A program made the position numbers and the translations under genes. Below are positions 28,881 through 37,141 of a DNA stretch of 64,000 bases, piece after piece. Source of the stretch: Spartobacteria bacterium UBA695 (GTDB lineage Bacteria; Verrucomicrobiota; Verrucomicrobiia; Chthoniobacterales; Chthoniobacteraceae); the NCBI GenBank assembly GCA_002298145.1, contig DBMP01000010.1, forward strand, positions 1 through 64,000, written 5' to 3'. The notes below the pieces were generated by a model, which searched no databases, was not told the origin of the DNA, and saw only the letters and a program-made list of their open reading frames with translations. How positions within the stretch are numbered: position 1 is the stretch's first letter; each line of letters begins with the position of its first letter.

Positions 28881-29540
28881 TCAAAATCCCGCCTTCTTGA
28901 CTGATTTTTTTAAGAGATAGTCCGCCTGACGTTGCATAGCATTGGCTTGATATTGAACGGCTTTCGCGATGCGGCCCTCGTAATTTTTGACGCTTCCGAC
29001 AAACTTGACCGCGTTGCTTACTTCAAGCCGGAACCGCCGCGCATCGCTGCTCGGTACATACCCGCCAGGAGCGGGATGCCGGGCGATCCACGCAGGGAGC
29101 CGGACGCCAAGCTTTTGCGCTGCAACGTTCCAACCGGAAGCGAGCCAGCCTACCCGCGCGAAGAGCATTTTGCGAAGGGCATTGTATTCCGCGCTGGAAA
29201 CAGGATACGGATTCTTGAGGTTCCGCGGATTGATCCGGCCCGTGTTTTTGTCACGAAACCGCCGATAAATATCAGCGGCGTTTTGAAGCTGGGACGTGCG
29301 GGATGGGCGCACAGGCATCATCACACGCGCCAGATCTTTGGTGATCGTGGCTTCGCCTTGTTTCTTTGCGGCGCTTCCCGTCACACCTTTGGAAGCGGGC
29401 GGCGTGACCTGTGCAACGGTTCGCACAAATCCTCGCGCCGCCTGCTCGACCAGTTCCTTGCGGGACTTCTTGACGTAGGGGGCGAGGTTCTTGATCGCCG
29501 CCTGGACCTTCGATGTGTCGACTTTGCAGCGGACGTTCAT
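28881..29540 (-). CDS. Minor tail protein before the tape measure
   Basis: 219 residues from the ATG at 29540 (MNVRCKVDTSKVQAA). This ATG overlaps the stop of the frameshifted chaperone extension (TGA 29537-29539), which also fixes where that extension ends. The protein is basic, with an N-terminal pattern like phage HK97 gp10-type or minor tail proteins (VQAAIKNLAPYVKKSRKELV). A longer upstream start is rejected because it would overlap the chaperone extension. Confidence 0.65.
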   Translation of the reverse strand: MNVRCKVDTSKVQAAIKNLAPYVKKSRKELVEQAARGFVRTVAQVTPPASKGVTGSAAKKQGEATITKDLARVMMPVRPSRTSQLQNAADIYRRFRDKNTGRINPRNLKNPYPVSSAEYNALRKMLFARVGWLASGWNVAAQKLGVRLPAWIARHPAPGGYVPSSDARRFRLEVSNAVKFVGSVKNYEGRIAKAVQYQANAMQRQADYLLKKSVKKAGF

Positions 29541-30174
29541 GACAACGGCTTCCAGTTGCCGAAGAGTTGTGCAAACTGGTCTTGCGGAGGTGGAGCAGGG
29601 GAGACCGTCCACTTACCTGCCGCACGCAAGGCGCAGTGACGGTATTGAAGCATCTCGGAGAGGTGCAGATGCCAGAGGATAAAATCCCGAGGCCAGCGGG
29701 TTTCTCGCGCCAGGGTGAATACAGTTGCTGCCAGCCACCCTGGCTCTAGGAGTTTGGGGGCTCGGCTTCCGTCCGTTCACCGGGCTTCGATTCCAAGTCG
29801 AACTGCGCGGCGGCAACTGCGTCGGAGTCGCCTTCAATCTGCGCCGAGAGATCGGAGAGCGCGTTGAGCGGGATTTCCAATTCAAAGGCAAGCAGCCTCT
29901 CATCCAACGCATCCGTATCCTCATCCTTGGCGAACCGGACCAGTTCCTGAACGTCCACAATCGGCTGGCTCTGGATAAACAGAAGAGCAGCCATCTGGCG
30001 CTCCATCCGCCATTCCTTGCAGGGGCCGTCGCATTCGCCGACCACGCGGGCGAGGCCGAGGAGGCGCGCCGCCGTCAGCGTGCCAAGGGAGAACGGGCGA
30101 CATTCCAACCCGGCGATCTTGGCCGAGCCGGTGACGAATATTTCAGCGAGGGTGTTTTGACGGGAATCTTTCAT
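29537..30174 (-). CDS. Long tail assembly chaperone made by -1 frameshifting
   Basis: Fusion of the 141 leading residues of the chaperone gene with a 71-residue extension in the -1 frame. The extension starts LLEPGWLAATVFTLARETRW and has no ATG of its own. It reads through FILWHLHLSEMLQYRH and ends at a TGA overlapping the next gene's ATG. Its Trp/Arg-rich sequence resembles the T-type extensions of other siphophage chaperones, which recruit the tape measure. In-frame slippery heptamer CCCAAAC at 29752-29758. The predicted long form is 212 residues. Confidence 0.75.
29746..30174 (-). CDS. Tail assembly chaperone, short form
   Basis: 142 residues (MKDSRQNTLAEIFVTG), acidic C-terminus ending EAEPPNS. 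The location between the tail tube gene and the tape measure is the standard place for the G-type chaperone. The ATG overlaps the upstream stop (ATGA, 30171-30174). The stop lies 3 bases beyond the slippery site, so normal termination gives this form and frameshifting gives the long form. Confidence 0.75.
   Translation of the reverse strand: MKDSRQNTLAEIFVTGSAKIAGLECRPFSLGTLTAARLLGLARVVGECDGPCKEWRMERQMAALLFIQSQPIVDVQELVRFAKDEDTDALDERLLAFELEIPLNALSDLSAQIEGDSDAVAAAQFDLESKPGERTEAEPPNS
29752..29758 (-). promoter_or_regulatory. -1 ribosomal frameshift slippery site CCCAAAC
   Basis: On the minus strand the zero-frame reading is C CCA AAC, exactly the X XXY YYZ form, followed by TCC TAG. Slippage gives CCC AAA then CTC and opens the 71-codon extension. 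Confidence 0.8.
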
Positions 30175-30611
30175 TTGTTCAAGGCATCGAGAAGTTGCTG
30201 ACGGCGGTCGGACGGCGCGTCAAAGGGAATGAGGGCGAATTTCTTGCCCTTGCGAACCAGAGCGACGGGCACGGAGGTTGAAATGCCCGCCGTGAGCCGC
30301 TGGAAATTGGTCACGGCAGCCTTGGCGTAAGAAAGTGGATGATCGGGATTTGAATGGCACCACGCATCATCTTTCCACCACTGGATCAGTTCACAGGTTT
30401 TAAACCGACCATCCTCCGTCTTGGTCCCGAGGCACCACGTCATTGTGCGCTTTTCCTCGCCGTTAGTTATTTCACGGGTTTCAAGAAACGGCTGGGTTTC
30501 GTAAAAGGGAACCCCAAGCGTCACGAGCGCGGCCACCATGGAGGTATTCTCGGAAGTGACCGGATCAACATCCATCTCCCGCACAATGCAAATTTTATCG
30601 CCTTCCTTCAT
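30171..30611 (-). CDS. Phage tail-region protein of unknown function
   Basis: 146 residues, preceded by a good Shine-Dalgarno (AGGAGGT about 6 bases before the ATG). It contains Trp/Cys-rich CELIQWWKDDAWCHSNPDH and a basic C-terminus. It lies between the tube-type protein and the tail chaperone and overlaps the latter by ATGA. No family is recognised; a tail assembly role is inferred only from position. Confidence 0.65.
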   Translation of the reverse strand: MKEGDKICIVREMDVDPVTSENTSMVAALVTLGVPFYETQPFLETREITNGEEKRTMTWCLGTKTEDGRFKTCELIQWWKDDAWCHSNPDHPLSYAKAAVTNFQRLTAGISTSVPVALVRKGKKFALIPFDAPSDRRQQLLDALNK

Positions 30612-30613
30612 GG

Positions 30614-30940
30614 CTAGACCTCCTCGGCGTTCGGGTAGTTATCAAACCCATATTCCCAGCCGCCGAAGTCCTCGTTGCTTTCCGATTCCTTCACGCTGGG
30701 GATCACGGTAACGCCGCCCGTTACGCCGGACACGCAGGGATCGCCGACCCCGGGGACGATGGTCAATTCCCCGTGTCCCTTGACGGTGCCGGAGGTGGTT
30801 GGGTTGTAGACGTGGACGCGGGCCACGTTGCCGTTCGATCCTTTGAGCGCCTTCTGTTCGATCTTCTTTTCGACCTCGACAGAATCGATCAACGCGCCCT
30901 GGTGCTTGGTAATTCCAAATTTTACGTCGGTGGCAGGCAT
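30614..30940 (-). CDS. Probable major tail tube protein
   Basis: 108 residues, beta-rich, with VHVYNPTTSGTVKGHGELTIV. The small size and the position after the tail-completion protein and before the chaperones suggest a short tail tube subunit, but the identity is not certain. TTGACA at 30960-30965 lies 19 bases upstream of the ATG, the longest spacing of the set, and there is no Shine-Dalgarno. Confidence 0.55.
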   Translation of the reverse strand: MPATDVKFGITKHQGALIDSVEVEKKIEQKALKGSNGNVARVHVYNPTTSGTVKGHGELTIVPGVGDPCVSGVTGGVTVIPSVKESESNEDFGGWEYGFDNYPNAEEV

Positions 30941-30968
30941 GGTATTACCGGTGCCACGATGTCAAAAA

Positions 30969-31376
30969 TCACGGAACGCCGTAGCCGACCTTGAGCGTCA
31001 GCGTCGTGCGGAACCGGGCGCTGTCGGTTTCCAATGCGGACCCCGCAAATGCGTAACCGTAGATGTGGACCGAGTTACCGGTATTAATCTTGGCAGCCAC
31101 GTCCATCCGGCCCGCAAGGCATACGCGAACTTTCTCCACAAGGGCGACGTGTTCGTTAGGGGAATTATCGTGGGCTTCGCTTTCGACGATCACCGAAAGC
31201 TCGGATCGGAACACCTCGCTCGAACCGGCGAGCGGTTCTGATTTGCTGGAAAGCGTCACGGCGGGGAGGCCGTGCTCGTCGCTATCATGGCCGGTGAAGA
31301 ACGAGACCGTTCCAGAGAGTAAGACGTTGCCTTGCAGCACGGCAAGGAATGCCGATTCAAGGGCGTGGTCGAGCAT
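30969..31376 (-). CDS. Probable tail terminator/completion protein
   Basis: 135 residues starting MLDHALESAFLAVLQGN. The pattern LSVIVESEAHDNSPNEHVAL and the alternating beta strands resemble tail completion or terminator proteins, and the gene order (head-tail joining, terminator, tube) agrees. It starts 6 bases after the upstream stop without its own signal, so it is probably translationally coupled. Confidence 0.55.
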   Translation of the reverse strand: MLDHALESAFLAVLQGNVLLSGTVSFFTGHDSDEHGLPAVTLSSKSEPLAGSSEVFRSELSVIVESEAHDNSPNEHVALVEKVRVCLAGRMDVAAKINTGNSVHIYGYAFAGSALETDSARFRTTLTLKVGYGVP

Positions 31377-31382
31377 GGCGCG

Positions 31383-31685
31383 TTAGTCCAGCGGCCCAAC
31401 TACGATGACCAGAAGGGGATATTGAGGATGGTTCGTAATCCGCTCAATGCGGAAGCGGTCCCCCTCAAATTCAACGATTTCCCCAAGCTTGGGAAACCGG
31501 GTTCCAAATGCAGTCCGGGGAATCTTGATGGTAAAATCGCCGGTGCCAGTGAACCCGCCAAGGTCCAGATGTTCCCCGATGGTGGGATCGGAAACGAGCG
31601 CCTTATGAGTCTGCCCATTCCAAGTAACCGGTTCCCCAACTTCATCCAATATTTTTGCCAGATCGGCGGCTTTTTCGTGCTTCAT
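31383..31685 (-). CDS. Probable head-tail joining protein
   Basis: 100 residues with an early helix (EKAADLAKILDEVGEP) and then beta strands ending LLVIVVGPLD. Size, fold pattern and position after the capsid match small head-tail joining proteins such as lambda FII; sequence similarity alone does not prove it. TTGACA at 31699-31704 lies 13 bases upstream. A divergent toxin-antitoxin pair starts from the same intergenic region. Confidence 0.55.
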   Translation of the reverse strand: MKHEKAADLAKILDEVGEPVTWNGQTHKALVSDPTIGEHLDLGGFTGTGDFTIKIPRTAFGTRFPKLGEIVEFEGDRFRIERITNHPQYPLLVIVVGPLD

Positions 31686-31760
31686 GCTCGAAGCAGGATG
31701 TCAACGGCGCGGAAAATATTTGTGTTGCGAGTCTGCCACAAACGTATTACATTCTCTCCT

Positions 31761-32003
31761 GTGAAAACGCTCACCGTCAAGTTGCCGGAATTGCTGTTTG
31801 CGGAGATTACCCACGCTGCCAAGGAGCGAAAAATCGCCAAATCTGTTATTGTCCGCGAACGTCTTGAACGGGTCTCCAAAGAACAACCCTCCCTTTGGAG
31901 TCGCATGGCCGATCTGGTGATCGAAGAAGACGCCCTGCCGACCGACCTTTCCTCTAATAAGAAGCACCTTCAAAAGTATGGCAAAAACCGTTCTCATCGA
32001 TAG
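31761..32003 (+). CDS. Antitoxin of a VapBC-like pair
   Basis: 80 residues from the GTG at 31761 (MKTLTVKLPELLFAEI). The opening TLTVKLPELL and the following helices (KERKIAKSVIVRERLERV) look like a ribbon-helix-helix DNA-binding domain. The C-terminal tail is Asp/Lys-rich, as in toxin-neutralising arms. An ATG at 31698 is possible but adds a poorly fitting leader. The end overlaps the toxin gene by 26 bases. Likely autoregulates the pair. Confidence 0.75.
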   Translation: MKTLTVKLPELLFAEITHAAKERKIAKSVIVRERLERVSKEQPSLWSRMADLVIEEDALPTDLSSNKKHLQKYGKNRSHR

Positions 32004-32394
32004 CGGGGCGATTGTTGCCGCCTTGCGCAAACGGGATCAGCATCACGTCTGGGCGAGATCAAACTTTGAAGCGTTTACGACTCCGTGCGCGACCTGCGAA
32101 GCCGTCGTATCGGAAAGCTTTTTTCTCCTTGAACGCGCCAAACAAGGGAAAGAGACGCTCTGCACACTTCTGGAACGCGGGATCATCAAGGTGGAGTTTT
32201 CGCTGACTCCCCACCTGGAGGAAACGCTGCACCTGATTCGTCGCTACCGGGATACGCCCATGAGTTTCGCCGATGCGTGTCTGGTGCGCATGAGTGAAAT
32301 CCATAACGACTCCGTTGTTTTTACGACAGACAGCGATTTTACGACCTATCGTCGAAACGCCAGGCAAATCATACCGGTTATAGCGCCTTGGTAA
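31978..32394 (+). CDS. PIN-domain toxin (VapC-like ribonuclease)
   Basis: 138 residues. The PIN acidic residues are present: Asp8 (LIDSGAIVA), Glu41 (CEAVVSE), Asp99 (FADACLV) and Asp118/Asp120 (TTDSDF). Family role: Mg-dependent RNase held inactive by the cognate antitoxin. The pair sits on the plus strand between the capsid gene and the head-tail joining gene of the prophage. A stabilising or superinfection-exclusion role is inference. Confidence 0.85.
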   Translation: MAKTVLIDSGAIVAALRKRDQHHVWARSNFEAFTTPCATCEAVVSESFFLLERAKQGKETLCTLLERGIIKVEFSLTPHLEETLHLIRRYRDTPMSFADACLVRMSEIHNDSVVFTTDSDFTTYRRNARQIIPVIAPW

Positions 32395-32431
32395 GAGGTA
32401 AACTGGTTGCGTGGAAACTATTTAATGCGAA

Positions 32432-32459
32432 GCCCCCGCGCCGTTTCCAACGCGGGGGC
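32432..32459. terminator. Strong GC hairpin between toxin and capsid genes
   Basis: Arms GCCCCCGCG and CGCGGGGGC with a 10-base loop lie between two convergent genes (toxin ending 32394, capsid ending 32487). It can stop both transcripts, although U-tracts are short on both sides. Confidence 0.65.
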
Positions 32460-32486
32460 CTTATGCACGCAACTCAACCAAGGCGC

Positions 32487-33380
32487 TTAGGGTTTGACGA
32501 TTCGCTGGATGCCGTCGCCGATGGCGGCTTCAAAGCCGTAGAGGCATTCCACAGTCACGAAGATCCGGTTGCTTTGGATTTCCGTGTAGCGGAGGTAGCC
32601 GAAGGTCAGACCCGTCTCGGGATCGGTTACCGCGCCCGCCTCATCGTAATTGGCGACGGGAGCGAGGTAGCGCATGGCTACTGCAAGACCGCTCGGGTGG
32701 GCGGCGAACCCTGCCAGTTTTTCGCCGTTCTCGGGGAGAATGACCGTTTCATAGATGTCGAACCCGGCCAGGCGGCGAATTTGCGCCTCGACCACACCCG
32801 GCTGGGCAATGGGTGCCATAAAACTCTTCGCCACGATCTCGTCACCGAGCAGGTTCGTGTAATAGGCACCATCCAATACCAAAGATCGGTCGGTTACGGG
32901 CATCTTGACATTGCTGCACGCCTCACGAACCGCGAGGATTTTCTTATAATCGAATGCGGACGCCGCCACGGCAGGAATGGCCGGAACACCATAATTGGCA
33001 GCCGTGATTTCGCTGAAAATATCCTGTAACACATCTTGCGCGAGCTGCTTGACCGCGCTGGCCACCAGCGTCTCCAGGACGTTGAGAGCGGTTTCGGCGG
33101 CTTCCCGCGCAGTGACGTGAACGGTCTTGAACTTATGCCGATTCAACTGCACCGGAATCACGGTCACCGTGGAATCCGCGGCGGAGGTATAATTTCCCGC
33201 GAAGTCGCTCGATTGCGAGGGAGCGCCGACGACCGGCACGCGCACGGTATCGAGCTTATCCGCAGGCTCGGGCGAGAAATTGGTGGAAAAGGCGCGCAGC
33301 GGGGTAAGCGCCGCCATGAACGGCTGGAGCGCGTTCTGCGCGACCTTGATGTCGTTGACGTTGGTAAGGGTATTGGCCAT
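32487..33380 (-). CDS. Major capsid protein
   Basis: 297 residues from the ATG at 33380 (MANTLTNVNDIKVAQ); the longer frame upstream is the scaffold region in another frame. P22/HK97-type features: early FSTNFSPEPADKLDTVRVPVV, a VTAREAAETAL segment, and the C-terminal LPENGEKLAGFAAHPSGLAVA. Gene order protease-scaffold-capsid supports the call. A hairpin terminator follows 28 bases after the stop. Confidence 0.8.
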   Translation of the reverse strand: MANTLTNVNDIKVAQNALQPFMAALTPLRAFSTNFSPEPADKLDTVRVPVVGAPSQSSDFAGNYTSAADSTVTVIPVQLNRHKFKTVHVTAREAAETALNVLETLVASAVKQLAQDVLQDIFSEITAANYGVPAIPAVAASAFDYKKILAVREACSNVKMPVTDRSLVLDGAYYTNLLGDEIVAKSFMAPIAQPGVVEAQIRRLAGFDIYETVILPENGEKLAGFAAHPSGLAVAMRYLAPVANYDEAGAVTDPETGLTFGYLRYTEIQSNRIFVTVECLYGFEAAIGDGIQRIVKP

Positions 33381-33402
33381 GGGATTTTTGGGAGGGCTGC
33401 GG

Positions 33403-33897
33403 TTACTTGGCGATGGCGCTGGAGAGAATGAGCGCCTGTTGTTCGGCGGTGAGGGAGCGCCAGAAGGTGGTCTGGGCCTTGGGATCGGAAATGGCTTTGA
33501 ACCGGGCGACCAGATCCTCGGTCTGCTTGTCGCCTTTCGCGGTAACCGGGACGGGAGCGGTGGTTCCAGTGGAGGCGACGATTTCGGCAGCGCGTTTGGA
33601 GGCGCGTTGCTCAAGATCCTGTTCGGCGGCTTCGAGGGTCTGGTTGCGGGCGGTGAGTTCCGTGATCCGCGTATTCGCCTCGGTTTGCGATTGCGTCAGG
33701 GAATCGATGGACGCGCGGGCCGTGGCAAGATCGGCGACGAGCCGTTCGCGGTCGGCGGTCAGTTCGGTGACTTGGGTGATGAGCCGTTCGTTATTGGCCG
33801 TGGCTTCCGTGAGGAGGGAGGCGCTGGCTTGGGCGTCGGTTTCGAGTTGCCGGACCCGCGCCAGCGCCTGATCGAGTTGTTCGTCAGTGGTGAGCAT
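33403..33897 (-). CDS. Capsid scaffolding-type protein
   Basis: 164 residues, almost entirely coiled-coil (ALARVRQLETDAQASASLL, then LTQSQTEANTRITELTARN), with a short C-terminal domain (DPKAQTTFWRSLTAEQQAL). It is located between the protease and the capsid gene, the typical scaffold position. TTGACA at 33914-33919 lies 16 bases before the ATG and there is no Shine-Dalgarno. Confidence 0.75.
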   Translation of the reverse strand: MLTTDEQLDQALARVRQLETDAQASASLLTEATANNERLITQVTELTADRERLVADLATARASIDSLTQSQTEANTRITELTARNQTLEAAEQDLEQRASKRAAEIVASTGTTAPVPVTAKGDKQTEDLVARFKAISDPKAQTTFWRSLTAEQQALILSSAIAK

Positions 33898-33919
33898 GTT
33901 ACCACTGGATTGATGTCAA

Positions 33920-34750
33920 CTAGGAGACATGTCGGCTGCGCAGCATGGCCAGCGCCGCGTCGCGGCTTTTCACGGTTCCAGCCAGGTTGAAACGCATCGC
34001 TTGCCGGGCGGAAAACGACTGGCCTTCCATGGCTTCCGCAGGAATGCTCCGGCCACGGGCAAGCACGGCGGTGCGAAAATCCGACGCGATTTCCTCAACG
34101 TCGGACTGGAGCCATTGACGCTGATCATCCGTGAGGGCTACGCCGGGCATCCCCGTGCTCTTGTATTTTCCAGCGGCAAAGACTTCCACATGCAGCCCGG
34201 CCTGTTGGTATGCCTCGGTGCTATCCACTACGGGCAAGATCACGCCGATGGAACCAACCCGGGCCGAGGGCGTGATGTAAATGGCATCGCATTGCGAGGC
34301 GACCCAATATGCCGCGCTGCACATCTGCCCGCCCGAAAACGCATAGGTGTATTTGGTTTTGCAGAGGTCGGAGACGGCCTGCGCCAACTCCGGGGTGCCG
34401 TTGACACTGCCGCCGGGCGAGTCGATATCCAGAAACACGGCCTGTACGTCCGGGCGTTGCGCAGCGACGTTGACGGCGTTTATGATTTCTTCAATGTCGG
34501 TGGCTCCGAAGAGAAACCGGCTGATCATATCGGGATTGCGCACCATCGGTCCCTGGATTGGGATGTTCCCGATGCCGCCTTCCACGGTAAGAAGGTCGCA
34601 ATCTTCGTCACGGTTATCGGAGGTCAACGACGATTGGAAAAGGGCCGAGAACCCTTCGGGCGGAGATTGCGCTGCCACCAGCATGGCTGCATGTGCGTCC
34701 GGAGTAATGAGCCAGGGTTGGCGGCGGAAAAGAATATCAGTGAGCGTCAC
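33920..34750 (-). CDS. S49 (SppA/lambda C-like) head maturation protease
   Basis: 276 residues with a GTG start. Peptidase S49 features: FLDIDSPGGSVNGTPELA, Ser145 in GGQMCSAAYW, SARVGSIGVILPVV, and a Lys in the AAGKYKS stretch that could act as the general base. Phage S49 enzymes cleave scaffold and capsid during head maturation. The start overlaps the HNH gene stop (GTGA), and TTGACA at 34764-34769, inside the HNH coding end, lies 13 bases upstream. Confidence 0.85.
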   Translation of the reverse strand: MTLTDILFRRQPWLITPDAHAAMLVAAQSPPEGFSALFQSSLTSDNRDEDCDLLTVEGGIGNIPIQGPMVRNPDMISRFLFGATDIEEIINAVNVAAQRPDVQAVFLDIDSPGGSVNGTPELAQAVSDLCKTKYTYAFSGGQMCSAAYWVASQCDAIYITPSARVGSIGVILPVVDSTEAYQQAGLHVEVFAAGKYKSTGMPGVALTDDQRQWLQSDVEEIASDFRTAVLARGRSIPAEAMEGQSFSARQAMRFNLAGTVKSRDAALAMLRSRHVS

Positions 34751-35418
34751 GCTAATGATGACGTGTCAACGGGGGATGGATTGGGATAACGATAGTGAAG
34801 GGGAAGCTCTCCGGGAACTGTCGCCCCTTTTCGAATGTTATCACTCGCCCAGAGAGGTCTTAGATTCGTATAATGAAAGCACTTATACTGATTCTTCTTG
34901 ATGCGAAGATCAAAGGCATAGCACGGAACGATGTGGTCGATGTGCCAGCCATGAGTCCCGAAATTTTCCCAACTCATGCCTTTTTGGAACTGAGACTCGA
35001 TGTGTTTTCGCGCTTTTCTAATGGAACAGCCGAGTAACTTAATTGACTTGGCAGCCTTTCTTCCAACCTGCGTTTTTATTGCACGGGCAACGCTTGCACT
35101 TAATGCGACGGCTAACGCAAAATTGGGATCGCTAGCTTTCCGTTTACGGAACCGAGAGCGATTTCGAGCCAAAACGTCGGGGCGCTTTCGATACCGAGCA
35201 TTCCATGCGCTATAATGTTCCAGGTTCTTCTGCCGCCATTCTTTGGTTTGTTGACGAACGCGTTCCTTGGTGCGGCAGTACTTGGCGTGTCTTTTTTCCC
35301 GAATGCTCTCTCTATGTTTTTTAACGTAAGCTTGAGTATATGCTTTAACCTTTTGGGGATTGCGCGCTTTCCAAGCTCTCATATAGGCACACCGTTGTTC
35401 GGGATCTTTGTGGGGCAC
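34747..35418 (-). CDS. HNH endonuclease inserted between portal and protease
   Basis: 223 residues with a GTG start. The first 130 residues are extremely basic and helical. The HNH motif is HIDHIVP at 159-165, followed by FHYTNLRPLWASDNIRKG with the Asn and distal residues of the beta-beta-alpha metal fold. Free-standing HNH enzymes can be homing endonucleases, or act with terminase in cos cutting. Its base composition is slightly more AT-rich than its neighbours, which fits late insertion. TTGACA at 35432-35437 lies 13 bases upstream. Confidence 0.8.
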   Translation of the reverse strand: MPHKDPEQRCAYMRAWKARNPQKVKAYTQAYVKKHRESIREKRHAKYCRTKERVRQQTKEWRQKNLEHYSAWNARYRKRPDVLARNRSRFRKRKASDPNFALAVALSASVARAIKTQVGRKAAKSIKLLGCSIRKARKHIESQFQKGMSWENFGTHGWHIDHIVPCYAFDLRIKKNQYKCFHYTNLRPLWASDNIRKGATVPGELPLHYRYPNPSPVDTSSLA

Positions 35419-35437
35419 ACAAATGATCTCATGTCAA

Positions 35438-36883
35438 TCATGCTGACTTCACATCAACGGTTTCCTCAGTTGCGGTGATCTCGGAAGCAGTCACCGAGCC
35501 TGAACTGGGACGGTATAGCATCTCCAAAGGGATTTGATATTTCGCCGCGAGGTCGAGCAGGAGCCGGGCGTCCTGGGCCCGGGTCTCCGCCTGTTCCTCG
35601 AAATCAAGTCCCAGTTCGGCGTAGGATTCCGAAAGCGTCTTTAAGCCCGTTTCGACATCGGCCCGGTTCTGCTCTGCCTCGCGTCCGGCATCGACGGTTA
35701 CACGCTTCGGCCTTTGGAACCGCACCTTGTGCCAATCGACTTGGGCGGGAAGTGCACCGGTCGCGATGGCGTCCCCGATCACATACGACCAAACGGGACG
35801 AATAAACCGTTGGATCAGAATTAACTGCCGGAACGAAAAGCGGCGGTCGGCTTTGGCCACGACCAGCCGCACACCCGCCCCTCCGATCTTGGATGAATCC
35901 GCGGCGAACTCATAGGGAAGCACACCAAGCGCACTGTCACGGCGGACAAAATCCAAAAAGCCGGTGAAGGTTGGGCTGGGTCGATTCGACTGGAAGCTGT
36001 CGAGCGATTCGTTCGGTTTGAGCGCAACCAACTTTCCGCCGATAATCCGCTGCAAGCTAACGGGATCGCTCCCATCCATCGGGGCCGGGGCGTGTCCCAC
36101 CGAGAAATCACCCGATTCATCGTCGATTTCCCCTCGGTCGGTCTTCAGAATCCGGGCAACGTCCGCATTGTCTTTGACCGCGTGTTTTTCTAGGGCGAGC
36201 AGTTCCATCTCGTCCAGGATGTGATTGATGGAATGCTGGATTGTTGCGGCATGCCGCACGGCGCTGGAGGATTCCGGTTCAAAAACGTGCAAGATACTTT
36301 CCGCCGGCAAATCCCTGAACGAACCGTCATCCAGAATCGTCCGGTAAAAGGCGGGAGCGCCGACCGCGTCCAGGCCGATCCCGTCCACCGTATCCGTGCT
36401 GCCGGAAGCATCACCCACCCGGTGCGCCTCGATCAATTGCAGCACCAACCGGTTGTCTCGGTCCCGGGTCTTGTGAACGAAATACTCGCCGTCCACGTCG
36501 ATCCCTCGGCAGACGAGCGACTGGCATTCCTCGAACGAGAACCGCCGAGTGACCTCGCAACGCGCGGCCCAGTTAGCAAAATATGCTTCGGCCTGCCGGT
36601 TCCATTCCTGGCTACTCGACTGGGCCTGCGGCTTGATGCCATCGCCCGTCGAGTAGATGGCCATGTTCCCCACCAACTCGCGGACAAACCCGGAATTCTT
36701 ATGTAGATAACGAGACCGGCGGACCAGTTCGTTGCGGATGCCGGGTGTCAGATCCCGTTTGGCGTCGCCGGGGGAGGCTCCCGGAACGTTGCCGCGCCGG
36801 GGCGACCAGTTGGCCGATTCATAGGGGCTGAACCACCCGAATGAATACGCCAACGCTTTACCGAAGATCTGGCGCAGGCTCAT
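35438..36883 (-). CDS. Phage portal protein (lambda family)
   Basis: 481 residues from the ATG at 36883, which overlaps the upstream stop (ATGA). Lambda-type portal features include TPGIRNELVRRSRYLHKNSG, VRELVGNMAIYSTGDGI, RGIDVDGEYFV, and IHVF-like and PYEFAADSSKIGG segments. The C-terminus has an acidic EITATEETVDVKSA tail. The portal forms the dodecameric DNA entry channel of the head and docks the terminase. Length is close to the family norm. Confidence 0.85.
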   Translation of the reverse strand: MSLRQIFGKALAYSFGWFSPYESANWSPRRGNVPGASPGDAKRDLTPGIRNELVRRSRYLHKNSGFVRELVGNMAIYSTGDGIKPQAQSSSQEWNRQAEAYFANWAARCEVTRRFSFEECQSLVCRGIDVDGEYFVHKTRDRDNRLVLQLIEAHRVGDASGSTDTVDGIGLDAVGAPAFYRTILDDGSFRDLPAESILHVFEPESSSAVRHAATIQHSINHILDEMELLALEKHAVKDNADVARILKTDRGEIDDESGDFSVGHAPAPMDGSDPVSLQRIIGGKLVALKPNESLDSFQSNRPSPTFTGFLDFVRRDSALGVLPYEFAADSSKIGGAGVRLVVAKADRRFSFRQLILIQRFIRPVWSYVIGDAIATGALPAQVDWHKVRFQRPKRVTVDAGREAEQNRADVETGLKTLSESYAELGLDFEEQAETRAQDARLLLDLAAKYQIPLEMLYRPSSGSVTASEITATEETVDVKSA

Positions 36884-37140
36884 TTGTAGAGAAAGAAGGA
36901 AACGATGGATTGCGCGATGCTCCGCCTGCGGACATACGTGGTCGGTTCGAGCACGCGCAACGCGTAGGCGCATTCCTCCAGCACTTCCTTGACCGGCATG
37001 GCGAATTGCTTGGAAACCGAGGAACCGCTGTCCCCCCACGACATGACCGTTTTGCCTTCCACGAGCAGTTCCTTGGCCCGGGCCTGGATTTGCAGCACTT
37101 CGGCCACGGAAAATCCGGTAACAAATAGTCCCTGTGCCAT
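36880..37140 (-). CDS. Small head-tail connector, gpW-like
   Basis: 86 residues starting MAQGLFVTGFSVAEVLQIQ at 37140. One long helix (AEVLQIQARAKELLVEGK), a beta hairpin region and a C-terminal helix match the gpW-type small connector pattern in size and order. It lies just before the portal in transcription and overlaps it by ATGA. Identity is moderate because these proteins diverge strongly. Confidence 0.55.
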   Translation of the reverse strand: MAQGLFVTGFSVAEVLQIQARAKELLVEGKTVMSWGDSGSSVSKQFAMPVKEVLEECAYALRVLEPTTYVRRRSIAQSIVSFFLYK

Positions 37141-37141
37141 A

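Noticed and set aside
29613..29960. Frame of 115 residues overlapping the chaperone gene
   Set aside because: It is the third frame with Arg/Ser/Pro-rich text; the coherent extension lies in the -1 frame after CCCAAAC.
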